64,000 bases of DNA from Anaerolineae bacterium (GCA_023382655.1 JAHDWK010000007.1:1-64000); one strand, 5' to 3'; numbered from the stretch's first letter, positions 14,090-23,382 are shown. The notes: generated by a model from the sequence alone, not told the origin. Numbers and translations are program-made.

Positions 14090-14872
14090 TCAAAAGTCAA
14101 CCGCCATGCCATCATACCCTACCTCAATCAACGGGAAAATCTGGCGGGCATGTTCCAGGTCAGCCGTGTAATTCAGTATATCAAGGGTGCTGTGGTGAAT
14201 CAGGATCAGCCGTTTCACTTGCGCTCTGGCGGCAACCTGGGCCACGGCCGTGAGATAACCGTGCCCAATAACATCCGCCAGCGCCGCCAGATGATCCGGG
14301 ACATTACAATCATGCAGAAGTACGTCAACGCCAGCTATTTTCGTCACATAAGCGGCTTCGGGACGAGCGATGGTATCGGTAATATAAGCCAGGGAATGGC
14401 CCGGCCAATCCAGCCGGTAGCCTATCGTCGGATTCTCCAGCCAGAAATGGGTCAACACGCCTCCTCCGGGGAGTGACTCTTGAGCCTGCAAGGTTCGCCA
14501 CACAAAAGGCAGTTCGTAATATTTTGGCTTCACCACGGCCAGGGTCGTTTCATCCGCGTGGATGCACGTTTGGGCGAGGGAGTGATTTGCCCGTCCGATA
14601 AAGCCGGCAATGGTTTCTTCGTTGAGCGGGCATTCTGACGTTTTGACGTCCGAAAGAAAATAGCCAGCGAAGAGATAATCCAGCCCACTTGTATGGTCGG
14701 CATGGGCATGGCTGAGATAGATGTCCAGGGGAACAGTAGGGAGATAGGCGGGCAGGCGATATAGACCGCTCCCTGCGTCAAGCAATACACCCACTTCCGG
14801 CAGCAGATAACAGGCCGTCTGTGCGGTGTCCGTGGGGATGAAACCGGTGGTTCCGAGAAGAATGAGTTTCAT
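14090..14872 (-). CDS. Metallo-beta-lactamase-fold hydrolase, RNase Z-like
   Basis: A 260-residue MBL-fold protein starting MKLILLGTTGFIPTDTAQTA. The metal motif is SHAHADHTSGLDYL, with later His/Asp ligands in LLHDCNVP and LIHHSTLD, as in RNase Z and related phosphodiesterases. The frame opens 30 codons earlier, but that part is translated heptamer repeat, so the ATG at 14872 is chosen. The substrate is unknown; tRNA 3' processing is possible but not established. Confidence 0.82.
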   Translation of the reverse strand: MKLILLGTTGFIPTDTAQTACYLLPEVGVLLDAGSGLYRLPAYLPTVPLDIYLSHAHADHTSGLDYLFAGYFLSDVKTSECPLNEETIAGFIGRANHSLAQTCIHADETTLAVVKPKYYELPFVWRTLQAQESLPGGGVLTHFWLENPTIGYRLDWPGHSLAYITDTIARPEAAYVTKIAGVDVLLHDCNVPDHLAALADVIGHGYLTAVAQVAARAQVKRLILIHHSTLDILNYTADLEHARQIFPLIEVGYDGMAVDF

Positions 14873-14921
14873 AAACTGCCAGTACCTTGAATACTGTTTT
14901 ATTGATTGACATACTTCTCTC

Positions 14922-14994
14922 GTAATCCGCGATACGTAATCGGGTTTCGGGTCACGCATCACGGATTACGTATCACGGGTTACCGATTACCGGA
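14922..14994. repeat. Heptamer array, CGTAATC/GATTACG type
   Basis: Units in 7-bp register: CGTAATC, CGCGATA, CGTAATC, GGGTTTC, GGGTCAC, GCATCAC, GGATTAC, GTATCAC, GGGTTAC, CGATTAC. The left units are the reverse complement of the right-hand type, so the array can fold back. It fills the spacer between the small secreted protein gene and the MBL-fold gene. Confidence 0.85.
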
Positions 14995-15280
14995 TAACGA
15001 CCGGTAAATAAACGAGCCAACCTGAACCCGCAGCCGATTCAACACCAACCCAATACCCCAGGCTGGCCTGATAGTTGGCACTGTCAGCCTGCCCAATCAC
15101 ACTCTGCCCAATTGTCAGGTCGGCGGCGTATTGGGCCGAACTGGCCGGGCCGCCACCACCACTGGTCAATGGCGTAAACCAATCCAATTGATAGTTCGCC
15201 GAGGACATGGCCTGGACGCCGATGACCAGGAGCAGACCAACGGCCAGCCAGAGCATCAAAGCTACGCGCAAGCGTCGCAT
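14987..15280 (-). CDS. Small secreted SANYQ-type protein
   Basis: A 97-residue protein with a signal peptide (MRRLRVALMLWLAVGLLLVIG) and the repeated motif SANYQLDWFTPLTSGGGGP and SANYQASLGYW. Proteins with this pattern are frequent in Chloroflexota genomes and have no known function. The ATG at 15280 has AGGAGGTG five bases upstream. It follows another secreted protein gene and ends within a heptamer array. Confidence 0.7.
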   Translation of the reverse strand: MRRLRVALMLWLAVGLLLVIGVQAMSSANYQLDWFTPLTSGGGGPASSAQYAADLTIGQSVIGQADSANYQASLGYWVGVESAAGSGWLVYLPVVIR

Positions 15281-15290
15281 GGCACACCTC

Positions 15291-16430
15291 CTAATCATCA
15301 TATTCCAGGGTCAGGCGCACGCCGCCCAGGTCAATCCAGGTGGAAGCACCGCTAAAGCCCAATTCCAGCGTCAGATACAGCACACCAGAATCGGCCGTCA
15401 GCACGTTATTCGTGGTCAGATCATAATGCTGCACACAGCCGGTCGAGTTGTTACCCACGTCGCACACATGATCGGCCGTATCCTGGAGAATGCTCGCATA
15501 ACAGGCTGATGTGCTACACACGCCGGTTTGACGGCGCAGCAGCACCGCCGTAATCGCATCAAAATCCGTATTCCCCTGCCAGTAAATGTCCATGTCCGTC
15601 ACCCGCACATCTTGCCCGTATAACGTGCCGGGTAAGGTGATGGGCAGCATCACGTTCTTGAAACCGGCGGCCGCACCCCGATAAATCAGCGCGCCGCCAA
15701 TGGTATCCATATCAATGATGGTGCTGTCTGTTTGATGGTACGGCCGTACCCCATTCCCACTGATCCACAGATAAGTAGGCGCTTCGCTTTGAATGATGCC
15801 CGTCCCACCGGCACGCATAGCTACACCACCACCGTTATTGTAAAAATAGCCGCCATACCCATTTGGCGAACGCGATGCGCCCACAACTCCGTAATTGATT
15901 CCCGTCTGATCCATCGCATAAGCGCGTAAACCACGCCCATTGCTCGCCCAGTTTTCAATGTCCAGAATAGCATTGCTGCCCAACGTACCGCTGATGAAAG
16001 CACCAGGCCGTAATGTCCAGGCCACCGGCACATTGTCTATATATTGGCGGGGAACCATTTCGCCATCATCTTCAACTTCAATGCCCAGGTAAAGCTGACG
16101 GCCGTCAATCGAACAACCAGCACCACTGAAATAGGTGTTAAATAAACCATCCGTCAGTGTCACACTTCTAACCCTTTCACACAAAGCCGTGCCCCCCGAA
16201 CTCACATCATAAAGCCGGAAGGTCACGTCGTATGTTCCGTTAAGCGGGGTGCCGTTCTCATCCGTCAAACGACCCTGAATGGGAATGTAATCACTGGAAA
16301 CCTCTGGAACATCGGGGATAAGCGGATCTCTTGGGGGCCGGTCGCCTTGTGCGCTCACCCAGATAACAGACAATGAGAGCAGTAGAACTACCACAAACAA
16401 GCCCATAAGCCAGCTTTTTTTTGTACTCAT
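15291..16430 (-). CDS. Secreted surface-type protein, unknown function
   Basis: A 379-residue exported protein: signal peptide (WLMGLFVVVLLLSLSVIWVSA), then a beta-rich region with YIPIQGRLTDENGTPLNGTY and VTFRLYDVSSGGTALCERV, which resembles segments seen in bacterial surface and phage-tail-like proteins with G-N-rich repeats later. The start at 16430 is seven bases after GAAGGAG. It probably forms a unit with the small secreted protein gene 10 bases downstream. Confidence 0.65.
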   Translation of the reverse strand: MSTKKSWLMGLFVVVLLLSLSVIWVSAQGDRPPRDPLIPDVPEVSSDYIPIQGRLTDENGTPLNGTYDVTFRLYDVSSGGTALCERVRSVTLTDGLFNTYFSGAGCSIDGRQLYLGIEVEDDGEMVPRQYIDNVPVAWTLRPGAFISGTLGSNAILDIENWASNGRGLRAYAMDQTGINYGVVGASRSPNGYGGYFYNNGGGVAMRAGGTGIIQSEAPTYLWISGNGVRPYHQTDSTIIDMDTIGGALIYRGAAAGFKNVMLPITLPGTLYGQDVRVTDMDIYWQGNTDFDAITAVLLRRQTGVCSTSACYASILQDTADHVCDVGNNSTGCVQHYDLTTNNVLTADSGVLYLTLELGFSGASTWIDLGGVRLTLEYDD

Positions 16431-16455
16431 TTTCATGCTCCTTCTAAAGGAATCA

Positions 16456-16490
16456 CAGATGGCACAGATAAAAAATCTATGCCATCTGTA
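16456..16490 (-). other. Hairpin between mvhA and the secreted-protein gene
   Basis: AGATGGCACAGAT and ATCTATGCCATCT form an imperfect stem around a short A-rich loop. On the coding strand no T-run follows, so an intrinsic terminator is doubtful; it may be another dispersed palindrome. Confidence 0.45.
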
Positions 16491-16569
16491 TCATCGGTAG
16501 ATTTTCATTTATCTTGTTGAGCAACCTCCCATGTGGCCTCCTTTTTGTGCCGCGTCAATCCGCGCGTCA

Positions 16570-18036
16570 TCAACAATGTTGCCGTAACACCACCACCGGC
16601 TTGCCAGCCGCATCCCGGATCGTTACTTCCAGTGGCATCTGGCCCGGCAACGAATGGGTAGCACAGCCAAAACAGGGGTCGTAGGCGCGGAAGGCCATCT
16701 CTACCATGTTCAGCAGCCCTTCGTTGACCACCGTCCCTTTGTGAATCAGGCTTTGCGCCGCCTTTTTGATGGACATGGAAATGGGCGCGTAATTGTTGGT
16801 GGTACCCACAATCAGGTTCACTTTCGTCAGGATACCGCGCTCATCCGTCCAGTAATGGTGCGTCAGCGTGCCGCGCGGCGCTTCCACAATGCCCACCCCT
16901 TCCGTCGGTGTCTTAATGGGCACGTTGTGAATGTGCGGCGAAGTAATCTCCTCATCGGTTGCCAGTTCCACCAGCCGCTCGGCGGAGTAGAGCAGTTCAA
17001 TCAGCCGCGCCCAATGCGTCGCCAGCCGTTGATGCACCGGCTTGCCGCCCAAAGTCTCATAGAACTTTTCGTAATGCGCCTGTGCCAGCGGCGTGGCCAT
17101 GCCATCGGCCGCGTTCAGCCGGGAGAGCGGTGTGGCCATGTAAATGCCGGACTCTTTGCCGTCGGTGAACCCTTTCCAGCCCACCTTTTTCAGGTACGGG
17201 AATTTGAGGTACGTCCACGGCTCCACCCGCTCGGCGATCCAATCGTTGTATTCATCAGGGCCATATTTGCCCAGCCGTTTGCCGTCGGGGTCTACGACGC
17301 TGACACGGCCGTCGTAAAAATTCACCCGGTTCTGCTCATCCACCAGTCCAATGTAATGGGTACGATGGGTGTAAATGTCGCCCAGGATTAAATCCAGGTA
17401 AGCCGGATTGCCCAACACGATGTCGTTAAAAAGTTGCAGGCTAAATTGGGCAAACTCAATGCCCCACCGCCCCATCTGTGCAATCTCCACCCGCTCCGCT
17501 TCCGTCAACCCTTTGGTCACGCCGCCGGGAATGGAAGTGCAGGGGTGTACTTTACGGCCGCCCAACATTTCCACAATCGTATGCCCATATTTCCGCGCCT
17601 GAATCACCTTGCCGCCAATCTCCAGCCCCACTTTGTGAATGACGCCCAGGATATTCCGTTCCGCCACGGGCGCGTCCGGCCCCATCACAAAGTCCGGCCC
17701 ACCCAGGGCATAAAAGTGGGTGGTATGGTCGGTGAAATAAAAGCCCATGTACAGCAGTTCGCGCAGTTTCTTGGCCGCCGAGGGTGGCTCCACGCCATAC
17801 ACCGCATCGGCCGCTTTGGCGGCCGCCATGTGGTGCGCCTCCGGGCAGACGCCGCAAATACGGTTGGTCAGCAGCGGCATCTCCTCCACCGGCCGCCCCA
17901 CACAAAACCGCTCAAAGCCGCGCAGTTCCGGAATCTGGAAATAGGTATTGGCGACCTCGCCCTCCTCATCCAGAAAAATCTCAATCTTGCCATGCCCTTC
18001 CAGGCGGGTAATGGGGTCAATGGTGATTCTTGTCAT
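16570..18036 (-). CDS. mvhA: [NiFe]-hydrogenase large subunit, MvhA-type (group 3c-like)
   Basis: Catalytic subunit that splits H2. The two nickel-binding motifs are RICGVC near residue 59 and DPCFGCATH near 455; a 27-residue tail ending VLRQHC follows and is the likely substrate of the maturation endopeptidase. It is 488 residues long. The order hdrC-hdrB-hdrA-mvhD-mvhG-mvhA on one strand matches the MvhADG-HdrABC complexes that couple H2 oxidation to ferredoxin and disulfide reduction by flavin bifurcation. GGAGAACG precedes the ATG. Confidence 0.93.
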   Translation of the reverse strand: MTRITIDPITRLEGHGKIEIFLDEEGEVANTYFQIPELRGFERFCVGRPVEEMPLLTNRICGVCPEAHHMAAAKAADAVYGVEPPSAAKKLRELLYMGFYFTDHTTHFYALGGPDFVMGPDAPVAERNILGVIHKVGLEIGGKVIQARKYGHTIVEMLGGRKVHPCTSIPGGVTKGLTEAERVEIAQMGRWGIEFAQFSLQLFNDIVLGNPAYLDLILGDIYTHRTHYIGLVDEQNRVNFYDGRVSVVDPDGKRLGKYGPDEYNDWIAERVEPWTYLKFPYLKKVGWKGFTDGKESGIYMATPLSRLNAADGMATPLAQAHYEKFYETLGGKPVHQRLATHWARLIELLYSAERLVELATDEEITSPHIHNVPIKTPTEGVGIVEAPRGTLTHHYWTDERGILTKVNLIVGTTNNYAPISMSIKKAAQSLIHKGTVVNEGLLNMVEMAFRAYDPCFGCATHSLPGQMPLEVTIRDAAGKPVVVLRQHC

Positions 18037-18046
18037 GGTTCGTTCT

Positions 18047-18150
18047 CCAATTTCGGTAATTGGTCATTTGTCATTTGTCACTGGTCATTGGTCGTTGGTC
18101 ATTGGTCATTGGTCTTCGGCTTACGGTTTATCGCTTACGGTTTACCGATT
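18047..18150. repeat. Heptamer array, GGTCATT then GGTTTAC type
   Basis: Successive 7-bp units: GGTAATT, GGTCATT, TGTCATT, TGTCACT, GGTCATT, GGTCGTT, GGTCATT, GGTCATT, GGTCTTC, GGCTTAC, GGTTTAT, CGCTTAC, GGTTTAC, CGATTAC. The unit drifts from GGTCATT to the CGATTAC family used elsewhere in the window without losing register. It occupies the mvhG-mvhA spacer. Confidence 0.9.
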
Positions 18151-19153
18151 ACGGAAGCGCCGGCCGCGCTGCGTGCAGCAGCGAATGGGCCAGGTTAAAG
18201 CGGTAAAAGGTGCCGGCCGGGTCGGGAATGCCGTCCAGGATGGCTTCAATTTCGTCGGGTTCAGTGCTGTCAATGACGGAGGCTATGGCCGTCATCAGCC
18301 GCGCCCCATAATCCACCACCCCCACCGCCGGGCCATAACAGCCAATACAGGCGGCGCCGACACTGGGACAGCGCGCGCCGCAGCCACTGCGCGTGGCCGG
18401 GCCGTTGCACAAAATCCCCTGTTCCAGCAGGCACAAATCCGGGTCCACCTCGGCCACCTCGTGAATGCGCACCAGCTTGGTGATCTTCTTGATGTTGCGG
18501 GTGCGCTGGCACTCTTCGCACACGGTGGAATCACCCGCGCCGATGACCGTCCCCTTGGGGGGCAGTTCCGCTTCGCCATGCAACACGCCGATCACCAGGT
18601 CAATCACGGCCGCAATCTGGTGCGACTCCGGCGGGCAGCCCGGCATGAAGTAATCCACATCCACCACCTGATCTAGCGTGCGCAGCACCGGGTAAAACAC
18701 CGGGATGTTCAACATACCTTCAGGAATCTGATAGCTGAACTGCGGCCGAATATGCTGTGGATTTTCCGTACTCACACTTTCATAAACCGCGTTAAACACT
18801 TCTTGTGTGGAGGATAGATTTGCCAATCCGGGAATACAGCCCTCGTTGGCGCAGGAGCCAAACGCCACCAAAATCTGCGACTTCTGTCGCAGCAGCTTCG
18901 CCATATATTCATTTTCTTCGTTGCGAATGCCACCGTTAAACAGCGTCAGCAAGATGGATTTGTCCGGCATCGCCTCCACGTCTTTGTATTTGGCGTCCAT
19001 GGCCACCGGCCAGAAGACCACATCGAAGTTGGCATCCACATCCAGAATCTTCTCGCCAATATTCAACACGGCAATTTCGCAGCCGCCGCAAGCCGCCGCC
19101 CAATACATGGCAAACTTCGGTTTTTCCTGGGGAGCCTGTCCATTTTTGCTCAT
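18149..19153 (-). CDS. mvhG: [NiFe]-hydrogenase small subunit, MvhG-type
   Basis: Electron-transfer subunit carrying the Fe-S clusters between the NiFe site and MvhD. The proximal cluster ligands appear as CGGC near residue 22, GSCANEGC near 106 and MPGCPPESHQ near 170; further cysteines follow in the C-terminal half (CEECQRT, CLLEQGILC, CGARCPSVGAACIGC). It is 334 residues, without a TAT signal, consistent with a cytoplasmic enzyme. Its ATG overlaps the mvhD stop by four bases. Confidence 0.92.
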   Translation of the reverse strand: MSKNGQAPQEKPKFAMYWAAACGGCEIAVLNIGEKILDVDANFDVVFWPVAMDAKYKDVEAMPDKSILLTLFNGGIRNEENEYMAKLLRQKSQILVAFGSCANEGCIPGLANLSSTQEVFNAVYESVSTENPQHIRPQFSYQIPEGMLNIPVFYPVLRTLDQVVDVDYFMPGCPPESHQIAAVIDLVIGVLHGEAELPPKGTVIGAGDSTVCEECQRTRNIKKITKLVRIHEVAEVDPDLCLLEQGILCNGPATRSGCGARCPSVGAACIGCYGPAVGVVDYGARLMTAIASVIDSTEPDEIEAILDGIPDPAGTFYRFNLAHSLLHAARPALP

Positions 19154-19653
19154 GCCGGCACCTCCTCTACTATCATGTCAGTGGGGATGAGTTGGGATTC
19201 ACGGCCGTGACCATTCCCATTTATATGCACCGCCGCCAGCCGTCCCGGCCAGTTCAGCGGCCCCATGGCCCGGATTTCCTCCACAAAATGCTCAATTTCC
19301 TGGGCCAGCCTTACGCCTTCAGCGGCGCTGGCCCACACCAGCTTCACCCGCCCCGGCTCAATCCCCATCTGGCCGATGGTGCGCCGCAGCAGCAGCACCC
19401 GCCGCAGCGCCTTGTAATTTTGGTCCAGATAGTGGCATTCTCCCGGATGGCAGCCGGTAATCATCACCCCATCGGCCCCCTCGGCCAGCGCCTTCAGCAC
19501 AAAGGTCGGGTCCATGCGCCCGGAACACATCAGCCGGATCAGGCGGATGTTGGGCGGGTATTTGATGCGGGCCGTGCCGGCCAGGTCGGCCGCCCGGTAA
19601 CTGCACCAGTTACAGGTAAAGCCGATGATGACAGGTTCGAATTGATCGTCCAT
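19150..19653 (-). CDS. mvhD: MvhD-type Fe-S subunit linking hydrogenase to Hdr
   Basis: A 167-residue delta-subunit protein: NWCSYRAADLAG, RLMCSGRMDP and ITGCHPGECHY hold the conserved cysteines of MvhD/FrhD, which bind a [2Fe-2S] cluster and pass electrons from MvhG to HdrA. It is a stand-alone MvhD, not the fused form. It overlaps mvhG by four bases and follows hdrA after 10 bases. Confidence 0.92.
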   Translation of the reverse strand: MDDQFEPVIIGFTCNWCSYRAADLAGTARIKYPPNIRLIRLMCSGRMDPTFVLKALAEGADGVMITGCHPGECHYLDQNYKALRRVLLLRRTIGQMGIEPGRVKLVWASAAEGVRLAQEIEHFVEEIRAMGPLNWPGRLAAVHINGNGHGRESQLIPTDMIVEEVPA

Positions 19654-19663
19654 GATTTACCTC

Positions 19664-21700
19664 CTACAGTTGCGACGCACTTTCGAAGTGCGTCGCAACT
19701 TTGGGACCGAACAACAACAGCCCTTCAATCTGCGACATGATCTGCTCATTGCTAAAGCCGCTGCCACTGATGGCCCCGGCCGGGCAGGCGGCCACACAGG
19801 TGCCACACCCCTGGCACAGCGCATGATTGATCTCCGACACCATCTTGTCTTCGTGGAACAGGATGGCGTTAAACGGGCAGAGGCCGTTGCAAATGCGGCA
19901 GCCAGAGCAGTGGCGGGCGTCTATGGTGGCCCGCACCGGTTCCAGCTCGATTTCACCCTTATTAATCCGACCCAACACACGGGCCGCCGCCGCCGCCCCC
20001 TGAGACACACTGGCCGGAATATCCTTTGGCCCCTGCACCGTCCCGGCGATGAAAATGCCCTCGGTCATGGTAGCCACAGGGTCGAGTTTGGGATGCCGCT
20101 CAATGAACCAGCCATTGGCGCTACACGAAATACCAAACTGGTGCGCCACCGCTTTGGCATCGTGCCGGGGTTCCAGCCCGGCAGATAGCACCACCATATC
20201 TACCGGAATGCGGCGCTGCCGCCCAGCGAGCGTATCTTCCACCTGGACGATCAATTTACCGTCTTCGCTGGGCAGGCGGGCAGCGTCGGTCACTTCAGCC
20301 ACCCGGCCGCGTACAAAAATCGTGCCCTCTTCCATTACCCGCTGGTAAAACTCGTCGTAATCCTTGAAGGCCGTGCGCATGTCAATGTAAAAGTTGTAGA
20401 CGCGGGCGCCGGTACGCTCTTTCACCAGATGGGCAAACTTGAGGCTGGACATGCAGCAAATAACCGAGCAGTAGTTGTTGTAGTTGCGGTCGCGGCTGCC
20501 CACGCAGTGAATGACAGCCACCGATTCTGGTTTTGTCACCCCATCACGCAGCACAATCTGGCCGTTGGTTGGCCCGGCAGCGTTACACAATCGTTCAAAT
20601 TCCAGGCTGGTGAAGACATTGGCCAGACGGCCGTAGCCATATTGCGGCACTCGGCGGGCGTCAAACAAATCAAAGCCCGTCGCCAAAATAATGTTGCCCA
20701 CCTGCACGGTGATAAACTCTTCTTCCTGGTCAAACTTGATGGCATCGGTGGGGCAAAACTTTTCACAGGCGCGACACTTGCCGTTGATAAAATAGGTGCA
20801 GTTTTCCGGGTCAATCACCGGATATTTGGGCACAGCCTGGGCAAATGGCGTGTAGACCGCTTTGCGGTAGCCCAACCCGGCCTCATACACATCATCAATC
20901 ACCCGCTTCGGGCACTTCTCCCAACAAATGCCGCAGCCGGTACACAAATCTGTGTCAATATAGCGCGGCTTTTTGCGAATGGTGACGGTGAAATTGCCCA
21001 CAAAGCCATCTACCCGCACCACCTCGCTCCAGGTAAAGAGGTCAATGTGCGGATGCCCACCCGCGTCCACCATCTTCGGCGTCAGGATACAGGCAGCGCA
21101 GTCCATCGTCGGAAAGGTCTTGTCAAACTGGGCCATGTGGCCGCCAATGGACGGTTCTCGCTCCACCAGGTACACCTGATGGCCGGAGTCGGCCAGTTCC
21201 AGCGCCGCTTGAATCCCGGCAATGCCGCCGCCCACCACCAGCGTCGCCGGGTGAATGGGAATATGCAGTGGCTCTAATGGCTCGTTATGGATGACGCGCT
21301 CTACACCGCCGGCCACGACCGCTTTGGCTTTCTCTGTGGCTGCCTGCCTGTCGCTGTGTACCCAGGAAACCTGCTCGCGGATGGAGACCAGTTCACACAG
21401 GTACGGATTCAGCCCGGCGCGGGCGCAGGCGGTGCGGAACGTCTTTTCATGCAGATGGGGCGAACAGGCAGCGACGACGACGCGGGTTAGCCCTTCCTCC
21501 TTGATGTCGCGCTCGATCAGTTCTTGCCCCAGGCTGGAGCACATGAATTTGTAGTCGTGGGTAATGACCACGCCTTCATCGCCCAGCCGCTCTTTGGCCC
21601 AGGCGGCTACGTCGGCCACGTCCACCGTAGCCGCAATGTTGCTGCCACAGTGACAAACATAAACGCCGATACGTTCTTTGGCTTTTGCTTGATCGTTCAT
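19664..21700 (-). CDS. hdrA: Heterodisulfide reductase subunit A-like, FAD and Fe-S
   Basis: The bifurcating flavoprotein of the complex, 678 residues. An N-terminal Fe-S region (VYVCHCGSNIAA, CSSLGQ) precedes the FAD-binding GGGIAGIQAALEL near 158; two ferredoxin-type motifs (CTGCGICWEKCP near 253, CRACEKFCP near 310) and a C-terminal pair (CSGCRICNGLCP near 600, CQGCGTCVAACP near 630) follow. The last residues (VATHFESASQL) are encoded by a palindromic repeat, so the natural C-terminus has been replaced or extended. Confidence 0.94.
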   Translation of the reverse strand: MNDQAKAKERIGVYVCHCGSNIAATVDVADVAAWAKERLGDEGVVITHDYKFMCSSLGQELIERDIKEEGLTRVVVAACSPHLHEKTFRTACARAGLNPYLCELVSIREQVSWVHSDRQAATEKAKAVVAGGVERVIHNEPLEPLHIPIHPATLVVGGGIAGIQAALELADSGHQVYLVEREPSIGGHMAQFDKTFPTMDCAACILTPKMVDAGGHPHIDLFTWSEVVRVDGFVGNFTVTIRKKPRYIDTDLCTGCGICWEKCPKRVIDDVYEAGLGYRKAVYTPFAQAVPKYPVIDPENCTYFINGKCRACEKFCPTDAIKFDQEEEFITVQVGNIILATGFDLFDARRVPQYGYGRLANVFTSLEFERLCNAAGPTNGQIVLRDGVTKPESVAVIHCVGSRDRNYNNYCSVICCMSSLKFAHLVKERTGARVYNFYIDMRTAFKDYDEFYQRVMEEGTIFVRGRVAEVTDAARLPSEDGKLIVQVEDTLAGRQRRIPVDMVVLSAGLEPRHDAKAVAHQFGISCSANGWFIERHPKLDPVATMTEGIFIAGTVQGPKDIPASVSQGAAAAARVLGRINKGEIELEPVRATIDARHCSGCRICNGLCPFNAILFHEDKMVSEINHALCQGCGTCVAACPAGAISGSGFSNEQIMSQIEGLLLFGPKVATHFESASQL
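19668..19700. repeat. Palindrome at the hdrA 3' end
   Basis: AGTTGCGACGCACTT, a TCG centre, then AAGTGCGTCGCAACT: a perfect 33-base palindrome. It codes for the end of HdrA and lies 10 bases before mvhD, so in RNA it forms a stable hairpin inside the operon. A close relative is at 49096-49127. Confidence 0.9.
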
Positions 21701-21720
21701 AGGCTTCTCTCTCGAAAATG

Positions 21721-21774
21721 TTTGTAGTAGACACTTTAGTGCTGTCGGAAGGCGATAAATCGCCTACTACAAAC
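21721..21774. repeat. Nested palindromes between hdrB and hdrA
   Basis: Outer arms TTTGTAGTAG and CTACTACAAA enclose two small hairpins, ACAC...GTGCTGT and GGCGAT-AA-ATCGCC. It fills most of the hdrB-hdrA spacer. Confidence 0.75.
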
Positions 21775-21780
21775 AATTCC

Positions 21781-22758
21781 CTACTTCTTGAGTAATGGCT
21801 GCGGCATGGGCAGGCTGGGGTCGTCACGGCGAGCGCGTGGTCTGGCAACAGAGGGTTCTTCTGGTACTTCTACGCCAATTTTTGCCAGCGCCGGGGCCGT
21901 GTTTACAAACTCTTTGCCCAATCCCAATTCGGCCGGGTCGTGGCCGAATGCCAGCCCCATGAGCTGTGTGAAGTAGACAATGGGCATGTGGTAGTTGGTG
22001 TGGAAATGTTTGTTGGCGTCGTCCTGGTAGGCGTCCAGGTTGAGCTGGCACATGGGGCACAGCGTCACCATGATGTCCGCCTGGTACTGGTCGGCCGCGT
22101 ATAGCAGACGGCGGATGAGTTCATAGGCCACCGGGGCGCTGATCTGGGTCATATGGCCGCCGCAGCAGTGGGTTTTGACGGGGAAGTCCACGACTTCGGC
22201 GCCCAATGCTTTCATCAGTTCGTCCATGATGGTGGGGTATTCGGGGCTGCCGAAGCGGTTTTCCGGGTCGGGGCGCACCACCATGCAGCCGTAATAGGGA
22301 GCCACACGCAGTCCGGTCAACGGCCGTACCACCTTCCTCTTAACCGCTTCCAGCCCCACTTTATGCACGATCACGTCCAACAAGTGCCGAATTTTCACCG
22401 TGCCAGGCTCGTAATGCAGCCCACCGGCGGCCAACGCTTCATTCACCTGAGCATTGAGACGGCCGTCCTTGCTCATATACCGATCTGTTTTCGCCAGGTT
22501 CAGGTAACAGGCACTGCATCCGGCGAGGACGGTATTGACGCCGTTAGCTTGCTGCGCGGCCAGGGCCAGATTACGGCCGTTCAGGGCATAGGCCGGTAAA
22601 CGCGCCACCGAAATGTACTCCGTCGCGCCGCAGCAGTTCCAATCCTCGATTTCTTCCAACTCCCAGCCAATGTCTTGTTGAATCGCCATGAGGGAGTCCA
22701 GGTATGGCCGGGCGCTGCGCTGCATGGAGCAGCCGGGATAAAACAGATATTTGGTCAT
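21781..22758 (-). CDS. hdrB: Heterodisulfide reductase subunit B-like
   Basis: A 325-residue protein with two CCG domains that bind non-cubane [4Fe-4S] clusters and form the disulfide-reducing site. YPGCSMQRSA with NCCGATEYIS makes the first, and YYGCMVVRPD with KTHCCGGHM the second. The C-terminus (residues ~270-325) is longer than the CCG core. Its start overlaps hdrC by four bases. Confidence 0.93.
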   Translation of the reverse strand: MTKYLFYPGCSMQRSARPYLDSLMAIQQDIGWELEEIEDWNCCGATEYISVARLPAYALNGRNLALAAQQANGVNTVLAGCSACYLNLAKTDRYMSKDGRLNAQVNEALAAGGLHYEPGTVKIRHLLDVIVHKVGLEAVKRKVVRPLTGLRVAPYYGCMVVRPDPENRFGSPEYPTIMDELMKALGAEVVDFPVKTHCCGGHMTQISAPVAYELIRRLLYAADQYQADIMVTLCPMCQLNLDAYQDDANKHFHTNYHMPIVYFTQLMGLAFGHDPAELGLGKEFVNTAPALAKIGVEVPEEPSVARPRARRDDPSLPMPQPLLKK

Positions 22759-23336
22759 AGTGTCGCCTCCACTTCTTTGGCCCGGTTAAGGATGGCCTGC
22801 AACTGGGGCATTTGCTCAATCTTTTGCGGTGATAAATCCATACGCCCTTTGGTCAACAAGCCCAGCCCCATCTGGGCCGTATCACGCAGTCCAGATGGGC
22901 GATGGCGTAGAAAATGACGGGTAGCCAGACCAAATTCAAAGCTACGGCCGTAATTCTCCACATAATCCACAAACGTCTGCGACCAGTCCGGAGCCACGCT
23001 GTCTACGTAACGATCCTGGGCAATTGCCATGTTCTTCAGGGTATACATGATGTCCGGAATGTGTACCTCTTGTGGGCAGCGGATGGCGCAGTAATAACAG
23101 GAAACGCAATACCAGGGTGTATTGCTGGCCAGCACTTCTTCTTCCATGCCCGCCCGGATCATGGCAAAAATCTGGCGCGGCGTGTTGTCCATATCGTCAC
23201 CAGACGGGCAGGAACCACCACACGTGCCACACTGAATACACATTTCCAGGCGAGACTCCCCCGGTGTGGCCGCTATAACCCTTTCCAGAAAATTAGCGGG
23301 AGTCCAGGTCTCTGTGGGAAATTGTTGGGTGGACAA
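22755..23336 (-). CDS. hdrC: Heterodisulfide reductase subunit C-like
   Basis: Small ferredoxin-type subunit, 193 residues, with two cysteine clusters: CIQCGTCGGSCP and CVSCYYCAIRCP. It passes electrons between HdrA and HdrB. The start is a TTG at 23336 with AAGGAGG 4-5 bases upstream; it is the first gene of the hdrCBA-mvhDGA operon. The spacer upstream holds a possible structured RNA ending in a terminator. Confidence 0.92.
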   Translation of the reverse strand: MSTQQFPTETWTPANFLERVIAATPGESRLEMCIQCGTCGGSCPSGDDMDNTPRQIFAMIRAGMEEEVLASNTPWYCVSCYYCAIRCPQEVHIPDIMYTLKNMAIAQDRYVDSVAPDWSQTFVDYVENYGRSFEFGLATRHFLRHRPSGLRDTAQMGLGLLTKGRMDLSPQKIEQMPQLQAILNRAKEVEATL

Positions 23337-23349
23337 AGGACACCTCCTT

Positions 23350-23382
23350 TGAAATTATGAATGATGAAGGATGAATTATGAA
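23350..23382. repeat. Heptamer run, TGAATTA type
   Basis: GAAATTA, TGAATGA, TGAAGGA, TGAATTA, TGAATTT in 7-bp register just upstream of the hdrC ribosome binding site; it is the complement of the run at 9463-9489. Confidence 0.55.

Noticed and set aside
19652..20188. Long open frame opposite hdrA
   Set aside because: It is a shadow of the GC-rich hdrA gene; no family motif, no ribosome site, and it would start in the palindrome.
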